Positions 26,752 to 34,822 of a DNA stretch of 60,869 nucleotides are shown piece by piece; position 1 is the stretch's first letter, and each line of letters opens with the position of its first letter. This DNA comes from Agrococcus sp. HG114 (GTDB lineage: Bacteria > Actinomycetota > Actinomycetes > Actinomycetales > Microbacteriaceae). The translations under genes and the position numbers were made by a program. The stretch lies in the NCBI RefSeq assembly GCF_024723325.1, contig NZ_JANQCH010000002.1:1-60869 (forward strand), in the 5' to 3' direction. Below the pieces are notes generated by a model that was not told the origin of the DNA, did not search any database, and was given only the letters and a program-made list of their open reading frames with translations.

Positions 26752-27951
26752 ATGCGCGTCGACCTGCTCACGAAGGAGTATCCGCCCGAGGTCTACGGGG
26801 GAGCGGGGGTCCACGTGACCGAGCTCGTGAAGGCGCTCCGGCACTCCGTCGAGGTGCAGGTGCGCTGCTTCGGCGGGCCGCGCGACGAGGCCGGCGTGAC
26901 CGCCTACGACGTGCCGGCCGAGCTCGCCGAGGCGAACGCGGCGCTCCAGACGCTCGCGGTCGACCTGCAGATCGCCGACGCCGTCGCCGGCGCCGACCTC
27001 GTGCACTCGCACACCTGGTACGCCAACGAGGCGGGCCGGCTCGCGCAGGAGCTGCACGGCATCCCGCACGTCGTGACCGCCCACTCGCTCGAGCCGCTCC
27101 GACCGTGGAAGGCCGAGCAGCTCGGCGGCGGCTACCGCATCTCGAGCGACGTCGAGCGGCGCGCGTACGAGGCCGCCGATCGCGTCATCGCGGTGTCCGA
27201 CGGCATGCGCGCCGACATCCTGCGCTCGTACCCGGCGCTCGACCCCGAGCGCGTCGTCACCATCCACAACGGGATCGACCTCGAGGCGTGGTCGCCGCTG
27301 CCGGACGCCGGTCGCGCGCGCGAGCTCGGCATGGACCCCGACCGTCCCGCCGTCGTCTTCGTCGGCCGCATCACGCGGCAGAAGGGCCTGCCGCACCTGC
27401 TGCGCGCCGCCCGCTCGCTGCCCGAGGGCGTGCAGCTCGTGCTCGTCGCCGGGGCTCCCGACACGCCGGAGATCCTCGCCGAGGTCAAGGGCCTCGTCGA
27501 GGAGCTGCAGTCGGCGCGCGACGGCGTCCTCTGGATCGACGACCAGCTCGAGCGCGACGACATCCGCGTGCTGCTCAGCCACGCGACGACGTTCGTGTGC
27601 CCGAGCGTCTACGAGCCGCTCGGCATCGTGAACCTCGAGGCGATGGCGTGCGGCGCCCCGGTCGTCGGCAGCGCGACCGGCGGCATCCCCGAGGTCATCG
27701 TCGACGGCGAGACGGGCTTCCTCGTCCCGATCGACCAGGTGCAGGACGGCACGGGCACGCCGACCGACCCCGACCGCTTCGTCGCCGACCTCGCCGACGC
27801 CCTCACCCGCATGGTCGCCGACCCGGACGCGGCCCGCCGCATGGGCGAGGCCGGGCGCCGGCGCGCGGCCGAGCACTTCGACTGGGAGCGCATCGCGACC
27901 GAGACGCGCGAGGTGTACGAGCGCGTCATCGCCGAGCGCGCCGGTCGGTAG
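26752..27951 (+). CDS. glgA: GT4-type glycogen synthase / maltose-1-phosphate synthase
   Basis: 399-aa retaining glycosyltransferase of the Corynebacterium/Mycobacterium GlgA class. It opens with MRVDLLTKEYPPEVYGGAG, the acceptor-side glycine motif of GT4/GT5 enzymes, and has the C-terminal donor motif PSVYEPLGIVNLEAMACGAP. Mycobacterial members make alpha-maltose-1-phosphate from ADP-glucose (GlgM), so this product is a real alternative to glycogen itself. ADP-glucose would come from the divergent glgC. No glgE, treS or glgB lies in the window. Its TAG stop is part of the next promoter. Confidence 0.9.
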   Translation: MRVDLLTKEYPPEVYGGAGVHVTELVKALRHSVEVQVRCFGGPRDEAGVTAYDVPAELAEANAALQTLAVDLQIADAVAGADLVHSHTWYANEAGRLAQELHGIPHVVTAHSLEPLRPWKAEQLGGGYRISSDVERRAYEAADRVIAVSDGMRADILRSYPALDPERVVTIHNGIDLEAWSPLPDAGRARELGMDPDRPAVVFVGRITRQKGLPHLLRAARSLPEGVQLVLVAGAPDTPEILAEVKGLVEELQSARDGVLWIDDQLERDDIRVLLSHATTFVCPSVYEPLGIVNLEAMACGAPVVGSATGGIPEVIVDGETGFLVPIDQVQDGTGTPTDPDRFVADLADALTRMVADPDAARRMGEAGRRRAAEHFDWERIATETREVYERVIAERAGR

Positions 27952-27954
27952 GCT
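27949..27954 (+). promoter_or_regulatory. -10 element formed by the glgA stop codon
   Basis: TAGGCT whose first three bases are the glgA stop codon, with a 7-nt spacer to the ATG of the ABC ATPase gene. Confidence 0.6.
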
Positions 27955-27961
27955 CGCTCGC

Positions 27962-28747
27962 ATGGCGAATGTGCTCGAGCTCCGTGATGTCTCCTTCGTC
28001 CGGAACGGCAATCGCATCCTCGACCAGCTCAGCTGGAGCGTCGACGAGGCCGACCGCTGGGTGGTCCTCGGGCCGAACGGCGCGGGCAAGTCGACGATCC
28101 TGCAGCTCGCGGCCGCGGCGACGCATCCGACCTCCGGCACGATCGACGTGCTGGGGGAGCGGGTCGGCAAGGTCGACGTGTTCGAGCTGCGCACTCGCAT
28201 CGGGCTCGCCGCGACGGGCCTCGCGCGCCGCATCCCCGCCGCCGAGCGCGTCGGCGACGTCGTGCTCACCGCGGCCTACGCCGTCACCGGCCGCTGGCAC
28301 GAGCGCTACGAGTCGCTCGACCTCGAGCGCGCCGCCGAGGTGATGGACGCGTGGGACCTCGCGCCCCTCGCGAACCGCCCGTTCGGCACGCTCTCGGACG
28401 GCGAGCGCAAGCGCGTGCAGATCGCGCGCGCGGTCATGACCGACCCCGAGCTCATGCTGCTCGACGAGCCCGCCGGCAGCCTCGACCTCGGCGCCCGCGA
28501 GTCGCTGCTCGCCTCGCTCGAGGAGTACGCGTCGAGCTCGCTCGCGCCGGCGATCGTGATGGTCACCCACCACGTCGAGGAGATCCCGCCCGGCTTCACG
28601 CACGGCATGCTGCTGCGCGAGGGGCGCATCGTCGCTGCGGGCCCGCTCGATTCGGTGCTGACGGATGCGCACCTGACGGAGACGTTCGGCCTCGGCCTCG
28701 AGGTCGCCCACGACGGCGGCCGCTGGTCGGCGCGCGCGACGCGCTGA
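27962..28747 (+). CDS. orphan ABC transporter ATP-binding protein
   Basis: 261-aa single ABC domain. Walker A is GPNGAGKST, the Q-loop region is [10 protein letters not shown], the signature is [13 protein letters not shown] (D replaces the usual second G position), Walker B is [11 protein letters not shown], and the H-loop is VTHHVEE. It resembles the ModF/iron-siderophore-like stand-alone ATPases. No permease or binding protein lies near, so substrate and partner are unknown. It is predicted to be leaderless, with its own promoter built into the glgA stop. Confidence 0.88.
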   Translation: MANVLELRDVSFVRNGNRILDQLSWSVDEADRWVVLGPNGAGKSTILQLAAAATHPTSGTIDVLGERVGKVDVFELRTRIGLAATGLARRIPAAERVGDVVLTAAYAVTGRWHERYESLDLERAAEVMDAWDLAPLANRPFGTLSDGERKRVQIARAVMTDPELMLLDEPAGSLDLGARESLLASLEEYASSSLAPAIVMVTHHVEEIPPGFTHGMLLREGRIVAAGPLDSVLTDAHLTETFGLGLEVAHDGGRWSARATR

Positions 28748-28773
28748 GCCTCCCCGTCGGCCCGCCCACCTGA

Positions 28774-28779
28774 TACACT
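28774..28779 (+). promoter_or_regulatory. -10 element, rpmE2
   Basis: TACACT with a leader of about 52 nt. AAGGA lies shortly before the ATG. No Zur-like palindrome was recognised between it and the gene. Confidence 0.5.
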
Positions 28780-28838
28780 CGTCTGTCGGCCCGCATGCCG
28801 ACCACAGACTTCCGCGCCCGAGCGACCAAGGAACTGCC

Positions 28839-29087
28839 ATGAAGACCGAGATCCACCCCGACTACCAGCCGATCGTGTTCCGCGACCTCGCCTCGGGCGA
28901 GACGTTCCTGACGCGCTCGACGATCACGAGCGACAAGACGATCGAGCTCGACGGCGAGACCTACCCGGTGATCGACGTCGAGATCTCGTCGGCGTCGCAC
29001 CCGTTCTACACGGGCAAGCAGCGCATCATGGACTCCGCCGGCCGCGTCGAGAAGTTCAAGAACCGCTACAAGGGCTTCGGCGGCTGA
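28839..29087 (+). CDS. rpmE2: 50S ribosomal protein L31 type B
   Basis: 82-aa L31 of the zinc-independent (C-minus) class. It has no cysteine at all, and begins [25 protein letters not shown]-like text ([12 protein letters not shown]) and the C-terminal RYKGFGG are typical. In many actinobacteria this paralogue is made during zinc shortage under Zur control; no Zur box was found here, so it may be the constitutive copy. It is monocistronic, with its own -10 and a strong terminator. Confidence 0.95.
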   Translation: MKTEIHPDYQPIVFRDLASGETFLTRSTITSDKTIELDGETYPVIDVEISSASHPFYTGKQRIMDSAGRVEKFKNRYKGFGG

Positions 29088-29102
29088 TCTCCGCAGCAGC
29101 GA

Positions 29103-29138
29103 CGAGAGGGCGACGGGCTCCGGCTCGTCGCCCTCTCG
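29103..29138. terminator. hairpin terminator between rpmE2 and the exonuclease gene
   Basis: Perfect 13-bp stem (29103-29115 with 29126-29138) and a 10-base loop, between convergent genes. No T-tract. Confidence 0.85.
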
Positions 29139-29145
29139 CATGCCG

Positions 29146-29895
29146 TCACCGCCGCAGCGGCCAGCCGCGCCCGGCGCTGAACGCCGGGTCGCTGCGGCGC
29201 CGGAACTCCTCGAAGCCCGCCGCCTGCTCGTCGGCCCACCGCATGGTGAGGTCGTGCAGCGAGATCGGGTCGATGCGCAGCTCGGGGTAGCGGGCGGTCA
29301 TCGCCTGCGCGAGACGGCCCGCCGCGATGGCGTCGGCGCTCGCGTCGTGCGCGTCGGTGAGCTCGATGCCGTAGACCTCGGTCGCGACCGTGAGCGTGCG
29401 CTTGCCGCGGCGGTAGCGGTCGACCTGCCGGTCGATGACCATGGGGTCGATCACGGGGCGCGCGTCGAGCGGCTCGATGCCGTGCCTGCGGCACTCGGCC
29501 GCGAGCAGCGAGAAGTCGTAGGCGGCGTTGAACGCGCACACCGCGAGCCCGGCGGCGAAGTGCCCGGCGAGCACATCGCGGATCTCGCGCACCGCGACCG
29601 CGGCCTCGGCGCCCTCGGCGCGGGCGCGCTCGGTCGTGATGCCGTGCACCTCGGTCGAGGCGGAGGGGATCTCGATGCCCGGGTCGACGATCCACGAGCG
29701 CCCGTCGACGACCGTCCCGCTCGCGTCGAGGAGGCCGACGTAGGCCGTCACGATGCGCGCCTCGGCGGGGTCGACGCCGGTGGTCTCGAGGTCGAACACG
29801 GCGAGCCGGTCGATCCAGCGGTCGGGAGCGTCGGGGCTCACCGCGAGGATCGGTCGATGCAGCTGCGCCGCCTCCTGCACGTTCGTCTCCGTCAT
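29146..29895 (-). CDS. DnaQ-like 3'-5' exonuclease
   Basis: 249-aa DEDDh exonuclease of the DNA polymerase III epsilon family. Exo I is FDLETTG (near 34-40), Exo II is NAAYDFSLL, and Exo III is HDASADA with the essential histidine. It has no N-terminal or C-terminal extension for polymerase binding, so it could be a stand-alone proofreading-type or RNA exonuclease rather than the replicative epsilon subunit. A TACCGT -10 lies 6 nt before the ATG. It is divergent from the hydrolase-glycosyltransferase pair. Confidence 0.9.
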   Translation of the reverse strand: MTETNVQEAAQLHRPILAVSPDAPDRWIDRLAVFDLETTGVDPAEARIVTAYVGLLDASGTVVDGRSWIVDPGIEIPSASTEVHGITTERARAEGAEAAVAVREIRDVLAGHFAAGLAVCAFNAAYDFSLLAAECRRHGIEPLDARPVIDPMVIDRQVDRYRRGKRTLTVATEVYGIELTDAHDASADAIAAGRLAQAMTARYPELRIDPISLHDLTMRWADEQAAGFEEFRRRSDPAFSAGRGWPLRR

Positions 29896-29901
29896 GCGCC
29901 C

Positions 29902-29907
29902 ACGGTA
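29902..29907 (-). promoter_or_regulatory. -10 element, DnaQ-like exonuclease (leaderless)
   Basis: TACCGT on the minus strand, with a 6-nt spacer to the ATG. Confidence 0.55.
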
Positions 29908-29931
29908 GCCCGGCCCGCCCACACCCCCGGG

Positions 29932-29937
29932 TAGGCT
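29932..29937 (+). promoter_or_regulatory. -10 element, alpha/beta hydrolase (leaderless)
   Basis: TAGGCT with a 6-nt spacer to GTG. Confidence 0.65.
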
Positions 29938-29943
29938 CGGCTG

Positions 29944-30840
29944 GTGGCAGTGGAAGCGCGAGCGGACCGATCCCCGTACCGGGCGCTGCTCGACGCGCTC
30001 CCGCAGCGCACCCGCTCCGTCGAGGCCGCCGGCGTGCGCACCGCGGTCTTCGAGTACGGCGCGCCCGAGGTCCCGCCGCTCGTGCTCGTGCACGGGTTCC
30101 GCGGCGACCACCACGGGCTCGAGCCGATCGCCGCGCACCTGCCCGGCATGCGGGTCATCGCCCCCGACCTGCCCGGCTTCGGCGACTCCGCCCCGCTGCC
30201 CGTCGCATCCATCGACGGCTACGCCGACTGGCTGCGGGCGCTCGTCGCGACCGAGGCGCCCGGCGCCGTCGTGCTCGGCCACTCGTTCGGCTCGATCGTG
30301 GTCGCGCACGCGGCCGCGACCGGCCTCGACGCCGCGCGGATCGTGCTCGTGAACCCCATCGCGACTCCCGCGCTCTCGGGCCCCAACCGCCTCGGCTCGC
30401 TGCTCGCGCTCGGCTACTACCGCGCCGCGGCGGCGCTGCCCGAGCGCGCGGGCCTCGCGCTGCTCGGCGCGCCGCCCATCGTGCGGGGGATGAGCGCGTT
30501 CATGGCGAAGACCCGCGACCCGCTGCTGCGCAGCTGGATCCACGGCCAGCACGACCGCTACTTCTCGCGGTACGCGTCGCGGCAGTCGGTGCTCGAGGCC
30601 TTCGACGCGTCGATCCGCCACACGGTGGGCGAGGTCGCGGGCCGCGTCCGCCAGCCCGTGCAGCTCATCGCCGCCGACCGCGACGACATCACCCCGCTCG
30701 CCGAGCAGCACCGGCTGCGCTCGCGCTTCCCCGACGCGCGGCTCGCGGTGCTGCGCGGCACCGGCCACCTCGTGCACTACGAGCAGCCGCGCGAGGCGGC
30801 CGCGGTCATCCGCCGGTTCCTCGCCGAGGCCGGCCGGTAG
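29944..30840 (+). CDS. alpha/beta-fold hydrolase
   Basis: 298-aa hydrolase. The oxyanion segment is LVHGFRGDHHG, the nucleophile is S in LGHSFGS, the acid is D in AADRDDITPL, and the base is H in GTGHLVHYE. The substrate is unknown. The GTG start is chosen because TAGGCT sits 6 nt before it. Its TAG stop shares a base with the GTG of the glycosyltransferase (TAGTG), so the two are coupled; an acylated or esterified glycan is a possible common theme (inference). Confidence 0.88.
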   Translation: MAVEARADRSPYRALLDALPQRTRSVEAAGVRTAVFEYGAPEVPPLVLVHGFRGDHHGLEPIAAHLPGMRVIAPDLPGFGDSAPLPVASIDGYADWLRALVATEAPGAVVLGHSFGSIVVAHAAATGLDAARIVLVNPIATPALSGPNRLGSLLALGYYRAAAALPERAGLALLGAPPIVRGMSAFMAKTRDPLLRSWIHGQHDRYFSRYASRQSVLEAFDASIRHTVGEVAGRVRQPVQLIAADRDDITPLAEQHRLRSRFPDARLAVLRGTGHLVHYEQPREAAAVIRRFLAEAGR

Positions 30841-31907
30841 TGCGCATCCTCGCCGACTGCCGCTACGTGCGGCTCGAGCGCCACGACGGCATCTCGCGCT
30901 TCACCGCCGAGCTCGTCGCCGAGCTCGGCCGCGACCACGACGTCACGATGCTCGTGAGCGACGCGCGGCAGCTCGCGATGCTGCCGTCCCTGCCGCACGT
31001 GCTCGGCCCGTCGCCCGCGGGCGTGCTCGAGCCGCTCACCTCGTGGCGGCTTCGGCGCGTGCCGGCCGACATCGCGTGGTCGCCGATGCAGACGATCGGC
31101 TCGATCGGCCGCGCGTGGCCGCTCGTCACGACGGTGCACGACCTCATCTACTACCGCCACCGCACGCCGCCGCGCGACATGCCCGCGCTCATCCGGCTGC
31201 TGTGGCGCGCGTACCACCTCTCGTTCGGGCCGCAGCGCATGCTGCTGAACGCGGTCGACGGCGTCGTCACGATCTCCGAGACCACCCGCCGGCTCATCGA
31301 GCGGCACCGGCTCACGCGGCGGCCGCTCGCGGTCGTGCGCAACGCCGCACCGCACCTCGGGGAGCCGGTCGCGCACGAGCGCCCGCCGACCCGGCGGCTC
31401 GTGTACATGGGCTCGTTCATGCCATACAAGGACGTCGAGACGCTCGTGCGCGCCGCGCGCCTGCTGCCCGACCACGAGCTGCACCTGTGCAGCCGCGTCG
31501 ACCCCGCGACGCGGGAGCGGCTCGCCCGGCTCGCCGGCGGCGCATCCGTCGTCTTCCACGACGGCATCGCCGACGCCGACTACGCCGACCTGCTGCGCAG
31601 CGCGACCGCGTTCGTGCACGCGTCGCGCGACGAGGGCTTCGGCATCCCCGTGCTCGAGGCGATGAGCCTCGGCGTGCCGGCCGTGATCGCCGACACCGAG
31701 ATCTTCCGCGAGGTCGGCGGCGACGCGGCGCGGTACTTCGCGGTCGGCGACGCGGATGCGCTCGCGCGCGCCGTGCGATCGCTCGAGGGGGAGTGGGCGG
31801 CCGTCTCGCGCGCCTCGCTCGAGCAGGCCGCCCGGTTCAGCTGGCGCGACTCCGCGGAGCGGCTCGGGGCGTTCCTCGAGCGGATCGCTGCGGAGGCCCG
31901 CTCCTAG
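30840..31907 (+). CDS. family 4-type glycosyltransferase
   Basis: 355-aa GT-B glycosyltransferase. The N-terminal domain contains DGISRFTAEL and TTVHDLIYYRH; the C-terminal donor domain has VYMGSFMPYKDVETLVRAA and the E-x7-E-like motif SRDEGFGIPVLEAMSLG. It is similar in layout to mannosyl/rhamnosyl transferases of cell-surface glycan synthesis; acceptor and donor are unknown. The GTG start overlaps the hydrolase stop. Its own stop overlaps that of the convergent sirtuin gene inside the tetramer CTAG. Confidence 0.88.
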   Translation: MRILADCRYVRLERHDGISRFTAELVAELGRDHDVTMLVSDARQLAMLPSLPHVLGPSPAGVLEPLTSWRLRRVPADIAWSPMQTIGSIGRAWPLVTTVHDLIYYRHRTPPRDMPALIRLLWRAYHLSFGPQRMLLNAVDGVVTISETTRRLIERHRLTRRPLAVVRNAAPHLGEPVAHERPPTRRLVYMGSFMPYKDVETLVRAARLLPDHELHLCSRVDPATRERLARLAGGASVVFHDGIADADYADLLRSATAFVHASRDEGFGIPVLEAMSLGVPAVIADTEIFREVGGDAARYFAVGDADALARAVRSLEGEWAAVSRASLEQAARFSWRDSAERLGAFLERIAAEARS

Positions 31908-32716
31908 AAGGGAGCCACGAGCGCCTCGGCCATCGCCGTGAGCGTCTCGGAGGTGCCGCCCTCCACACGCACCGCGGCGCGCGCATCCCACTTCGTCTCG
32001 CCGCGGTTGACGATCACGATCGGCACGTCGGCCCGCCGCGCGACCTCGAGCAGCCGCGTGCCGGAGTTCACGACGAGCGACGAGCCGGCGACGAGCACGG
32101 CGTCGCCCGCGGCGATGATGTCGCGCGCCTCGGCGAACACGCGCGGCGGCACGATCTCGCCGAAGAAGACGACGTCGGGCTTGAGGATGCCGCCGCACAC
32201 GGGGCACGGGGGCACCTCGAACCGCTGCGACGGGTCGATCTCGACGTCGCCGTCGGGCTGCAGCCGCACCTGCTCGGGCAGCCGGATCCACGGGTTGAGC
32301 CGCTCGATCTCGTCGGCGATGCGGTGCCGGTCGAAGCGCGTGCCGCAGTCGAGGCACGAGACGGTGTGCAGCTGCCCGTGCACGTGCGTGACGGTCGTCG
32401 AGCCGGCCCGCTCGTGCAGGTCGTCGACGTTCTGCGTCGCGATGCCGGTGATGATGCCGGCCTCCTCCATGTGGGCGAGCGCGCGGTGCCCCTCGTTCGG
32501 GTGCACCGAGGCGAAGCGCTGCCACCCGAGGTGGCTGCCGGCCCAGTAGCGGCGGCGCGCGTCGACCGACGACAGGAACGTGTCGAACTGCATCGGCGTG
32601 CGCTTCGGCGCGCCCTCCCCGCGGTAGTCGGGGATGCCCGAGTCGGTCGAGATGCCCGCCCCGGTCAGCACCGCGATCCGGCGTCCCCGCAGCAGGTCGA
32701 TCGCTGTGTCGAGCAT
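31904..32716 (-). CDS. Sir2-family NAD-dependent protein deacylase
   Basis: 270-aa sirtuin. The NAD loop is GAGISTDSGIPDYRG (near 19-33), the ribose/nicotinamide motif TQNVDDLHERAG is present, and the catalytic histidine is in HVHGQLH. The zinc pairs are CLDC and CPVC. FGE, GSSLVVNSG and VIVNRGETKWD are also typical. It probably regulates acyl-lysine state of metabolic enzymes, as in other actinobacteria. A TAGGGT -10 lies 7 nt before the ATG. It ends inside the glycosyltransferase stop. Confidence 0.95.
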   Translation of the reverse strand: MLDTAIDLLRGRRIAVLTGAGISTDSGIPDYRGEGAPKRTPMQFDTFLSSVDARRRYWAGSHLGWQRFASVHPNEGHRALAHMEEAGIITGIATQNVDDLHERAGSTTVTHVHGQLHTVSCLDCGTRFDRHRIADEIERLNPWIRLPEQVRLQPDGDVEIDPSQRFEVPPCPVCGGILKPDVVFFGEIVPPRVFAEARDIIAAGDAVLVAGSSLVVNSGTRLLEVARRADVPIVIVNRGETKWDARAAVRVEGGTSETLTAMAEALVAPF

Positions 32717-32723
32717 GGCCGCC

Positions 32724-32729
32724 ACCCTA
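32724..32729 (-). promoter_or_regulatory. -10 element, sirtuin gene (leaderless)
   Basis: TAGGGT on the minus strand, with a 7-nt spacer to the ATG. Confidence 0.65.
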
Positions 32730-32737
32730 GTCGCGGG

Positions 32738-32743
32738 TAGGCT
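32738..32743 (+). promoter_or_regulatory. -10 element, SpoU methyltransferase
   Basis: TAGGCT, back to back with the sirtuin -10. It gives a short leader of about 25 nt containing GGGAG. Confidence 0.6.
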
Positions 32744-32774
32744 CGGGAGTCCTGCGAGAAGGGCGGGAGCGAGC

Positions 32775-33572
32775 ATGGAGATCGTGGCGATCGACTCGCT
32801 CGACGACCCACGGCTGCAGGACTTCGTCGGGCTCACCGACGTCGCGCTGCGCCGTCGCACCGAGCCCGAGCGCGGCCTCTACATCGCCGAGTCGCAGACG
32901 GTGCTCGAGCGCGCGCTGCGCGCCGGCCACGAGCCGCGCTCGGTGCTCGTCGCGCCCCGCTGGCTCCCCGACGTCGAGCGCCTCGTCGCCGGCCTCGACG
33001 TGCCGGTGTTCGTCGGCGACGAGGCGCTCCTCGAGCAGCTCACCGGCTTCCACCTGCACCGCGGGGCGCTCGCCGCGATGCACCGCCCGGTGCTGCCGGA
33101 TGCGTCGGCGCTGCTCGAGCGCGCACGTCGCGTCGTCGTGCTCGACGGGCTCGTCGACCACACGAACGTCGGCGCCGCGTTCCGCTCGGTCGCGGGCATC
33201 GGCGGCGACGCGGTGCTCGTGACCTCGACGTGCGCCGACCCGCTCTACCGCCGCAGCGTGCGCGTGTCGATGGGGACGGTGCTGCAGGTGCCGTGGACGC
33301 GCATCGACTCGCTCGAGGCCGCGGTGCCCCGCTTCCACGACGCGGGCTTCGAGGTCGTCGCGATGGCGCTCCGGGACGACGCGGTCGACCTCGCCGACTA
33401 CGCCGCCGCGCCCGCCGAGCGAGTCGCGCTCGTGCTCGGCTCCGAGGGGCCCGGGCTGTCGCAGCGCGCGATCGCCGCGGCTGACCGGGTCGTGCGCATC
33501 CCGATGCGCCACGGGGTCGACTCGCTCAACGTCGCCGCGACCGCGGCGGTCGCGATGTGGGCGCTGCGGTGA
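32775..33572 (+). CDS. SpoU/TrmH family RNA 2'-O-methyltransferase
   Basis: 265-aa SPOUT-class RNA methyltransferase with an N-terminal RNA-binding segment (about 1-100) and the knotted catalytic domain. Motif 1 is DHTNVGAAFRS, motif 2 is LGSEGPGLSQ, and motif 3 is MRHGVDSLNVAATAAVAMW. It may modify 23S rRNA or tRNA; the target cannot be assigned. The stop overlaps the GTG of the carboxypeptidase gene. Confidence 0.92.
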   Translation: MEIVAIDSLDDPRLQDFVGLTDVALRRRTEPERGLYIAESQTVLERALRAGHEPRSVLVAPRWLPDVERLVAGLDVPVFVGDEALLEQLTGFHLHRGALAAMHRPVLPDASALLERARRVVVLDGLVDHTNVGAAFRSVAGIGGDAVLVTSTCADPLYRRSVRVSMGTVLQVPWTRIDSLEAAVPRFHDAGFEVVAMALRDDAVDLADYAAAPAERVALVLGSEGPGLSQRAIAAADRVVRIPMRHGVDSLNVAATAAVAMWALR

Positions 33573-34822
33573 CGATCCCAACGCGGGCCGGGCGGACGCA
33601 TCCGCTCGTGGTGCTCGTGCGCGCGCTGCTCGTCATCGCGCTCGTCGCGGCGGTCGCGCTCGTCGGCGCGGCCCTCGTGGCGCCGGCGCCGGCCATCGCG
33701 GCCGAGCGGCTCGACGCCCGCCGGGCCGCCCTGCCGGCCGCGCACATCGACTGGCCCGAGGAGGCGCGCGCGGCGGGCTACGGCGTCGTGGGGATCGATG
33801 GCGGCGAGGACGTCTGGGAGTCGTGGGGGAGCGAGGAGGCGCACCCGATGGCGAGCGTCGCGAAGCTCGTCACGGTGCTCGTCGTGCTCGACGCGCACCC
33901 CATCGAGCCGGGCTCGCGCGGAGCCGTCATCGCGCTCGACGCCGACGACGTCGCCGCGCAGGCGCGCGCGCTGCGCGAGAACGCGCCGATCGCCCCGGTC
34001 TTCGACGGCATGCAGGTGACGCAGCGCGACCTCATCGAGTGGTCGCTCGTCGACTCGGCCGGGAACGCGATCTGGTCGCTCGCGAACTGGGCGTTCGGCG
34101 ACATGGACGGCTTCGCGGCCGCCGCCGCCGCGTGGACCGATCGGCACGGACTCGATCGCACGGTGCTCGCCGACCCGGCGGGGCTCGACGCCCGGACCGT
34201 CTCGAGCGCCGCCGACCTCACCCGCGCGGCGCTCATGGCGGTCGAGGAGCCGGTCGTGCTCGCGACGATCCAGCTCGAGTCGGTGCGCATCCCCGGCATC
34301 GGCATCGCGCCGAACACGAACCGGATCCTCGGCGAGCACGACATCGACGGCGGCAAGACGGGGACCCTCAAGATCTGGGGCCGGAACCTCTTCGTCACCG
34401 CCGTGCGCGAGGTCGACGGCGAGCCACGCCGCGTCGTCGGGGTCGTGATGGGCACGATCGCGGCGGACGAGACGGACGCCGCGATGATCTCGCTGCTCGA
34501 GAGCGTGTGGCCGAACTTCGCGACCCGGACGATCGTCGAGGAGGGCGACGTGATCGCCGAGTACCGCGCGCCATGGGGCGCGTCGACGCGCGCGGTCGCT
34601 GCGGGCGGGCTCGACGCGCACGTGTTCGCCGACGACGCCCCGGGATGGAGCGCCACGGTCGAGCCCATCGCCGCCGGCGCGGTGCCGCAGCACGTCGGCG
34701 AGGTGCGGCTCGAGCGCGGGGACGCGTCGGTGCCGGTGCGCACCGCGAGCCTGCTGCCGGGGCCGGACGCATGGTGGCGCATCGCGAACGCGCCCCACGT
34801 GCTCGGCTGGTACTTCGACTAG
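33569..34822 (+). CDS. D-alanyl-D-alanine carboxypeptidase (peptidase S11)
   Basis: 417-aa penicillin-binding protein of the DacA/DacC type, acting on peptidoglycan outside the membrane. It has a signal/anchor helix at about 15-40. SxxK is in PMASVAKL, SxN is in DSAGNAI, and KTG is in GGKTGTL. The C-terminal 110 residues form a beta domain. The GTG start overlaps the methyltransferase stop by 4 nt; another in-frame GTG 12 nt earlier is possible. It ends in CTAG shared with the convergent SGNH gene. Confidence 0.9.
   Translation: MTIPTRAGRTHPLVVLVRALLVIALVAAVALVGAALVAPAPAIAAERLDARRAALPAAHIDWPEEARAAGYGVVGIDGGEDVWESWGSEEAHPMASVAKLVTVLVVLDAHPIEPGSRGAVIALDADDVAAQARALRENAPIAPVFDGMQVTQRDLIEWSLVDSAGNAIWSLANWAFGDMDGFAAAAAAWTDRHGLDRTVLADPAGLDARTVSSAADLTRAALMAVEEPVVLATIQLESVRIPGIGIAPNTNRILGEHDIDGGKTGTLKIWGRNLFVTAVREVDGEPRRVVGVVMGTIAADETDAAMISLLESVWPNFATRTIVEEGDVIAEYRAPWGASTRAVAAGGLDAHVFADDAPGWSATVEPIAAGAVPQHVGEVRLERGDASVPVRTASLLPGPDAWWRIANAPHVLGWYFD

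Noticed and set aside
28748-28838. Zur operator upstream of rpmE2
   Set aside because: No AT-rich palindrome of the Zur type is visible.
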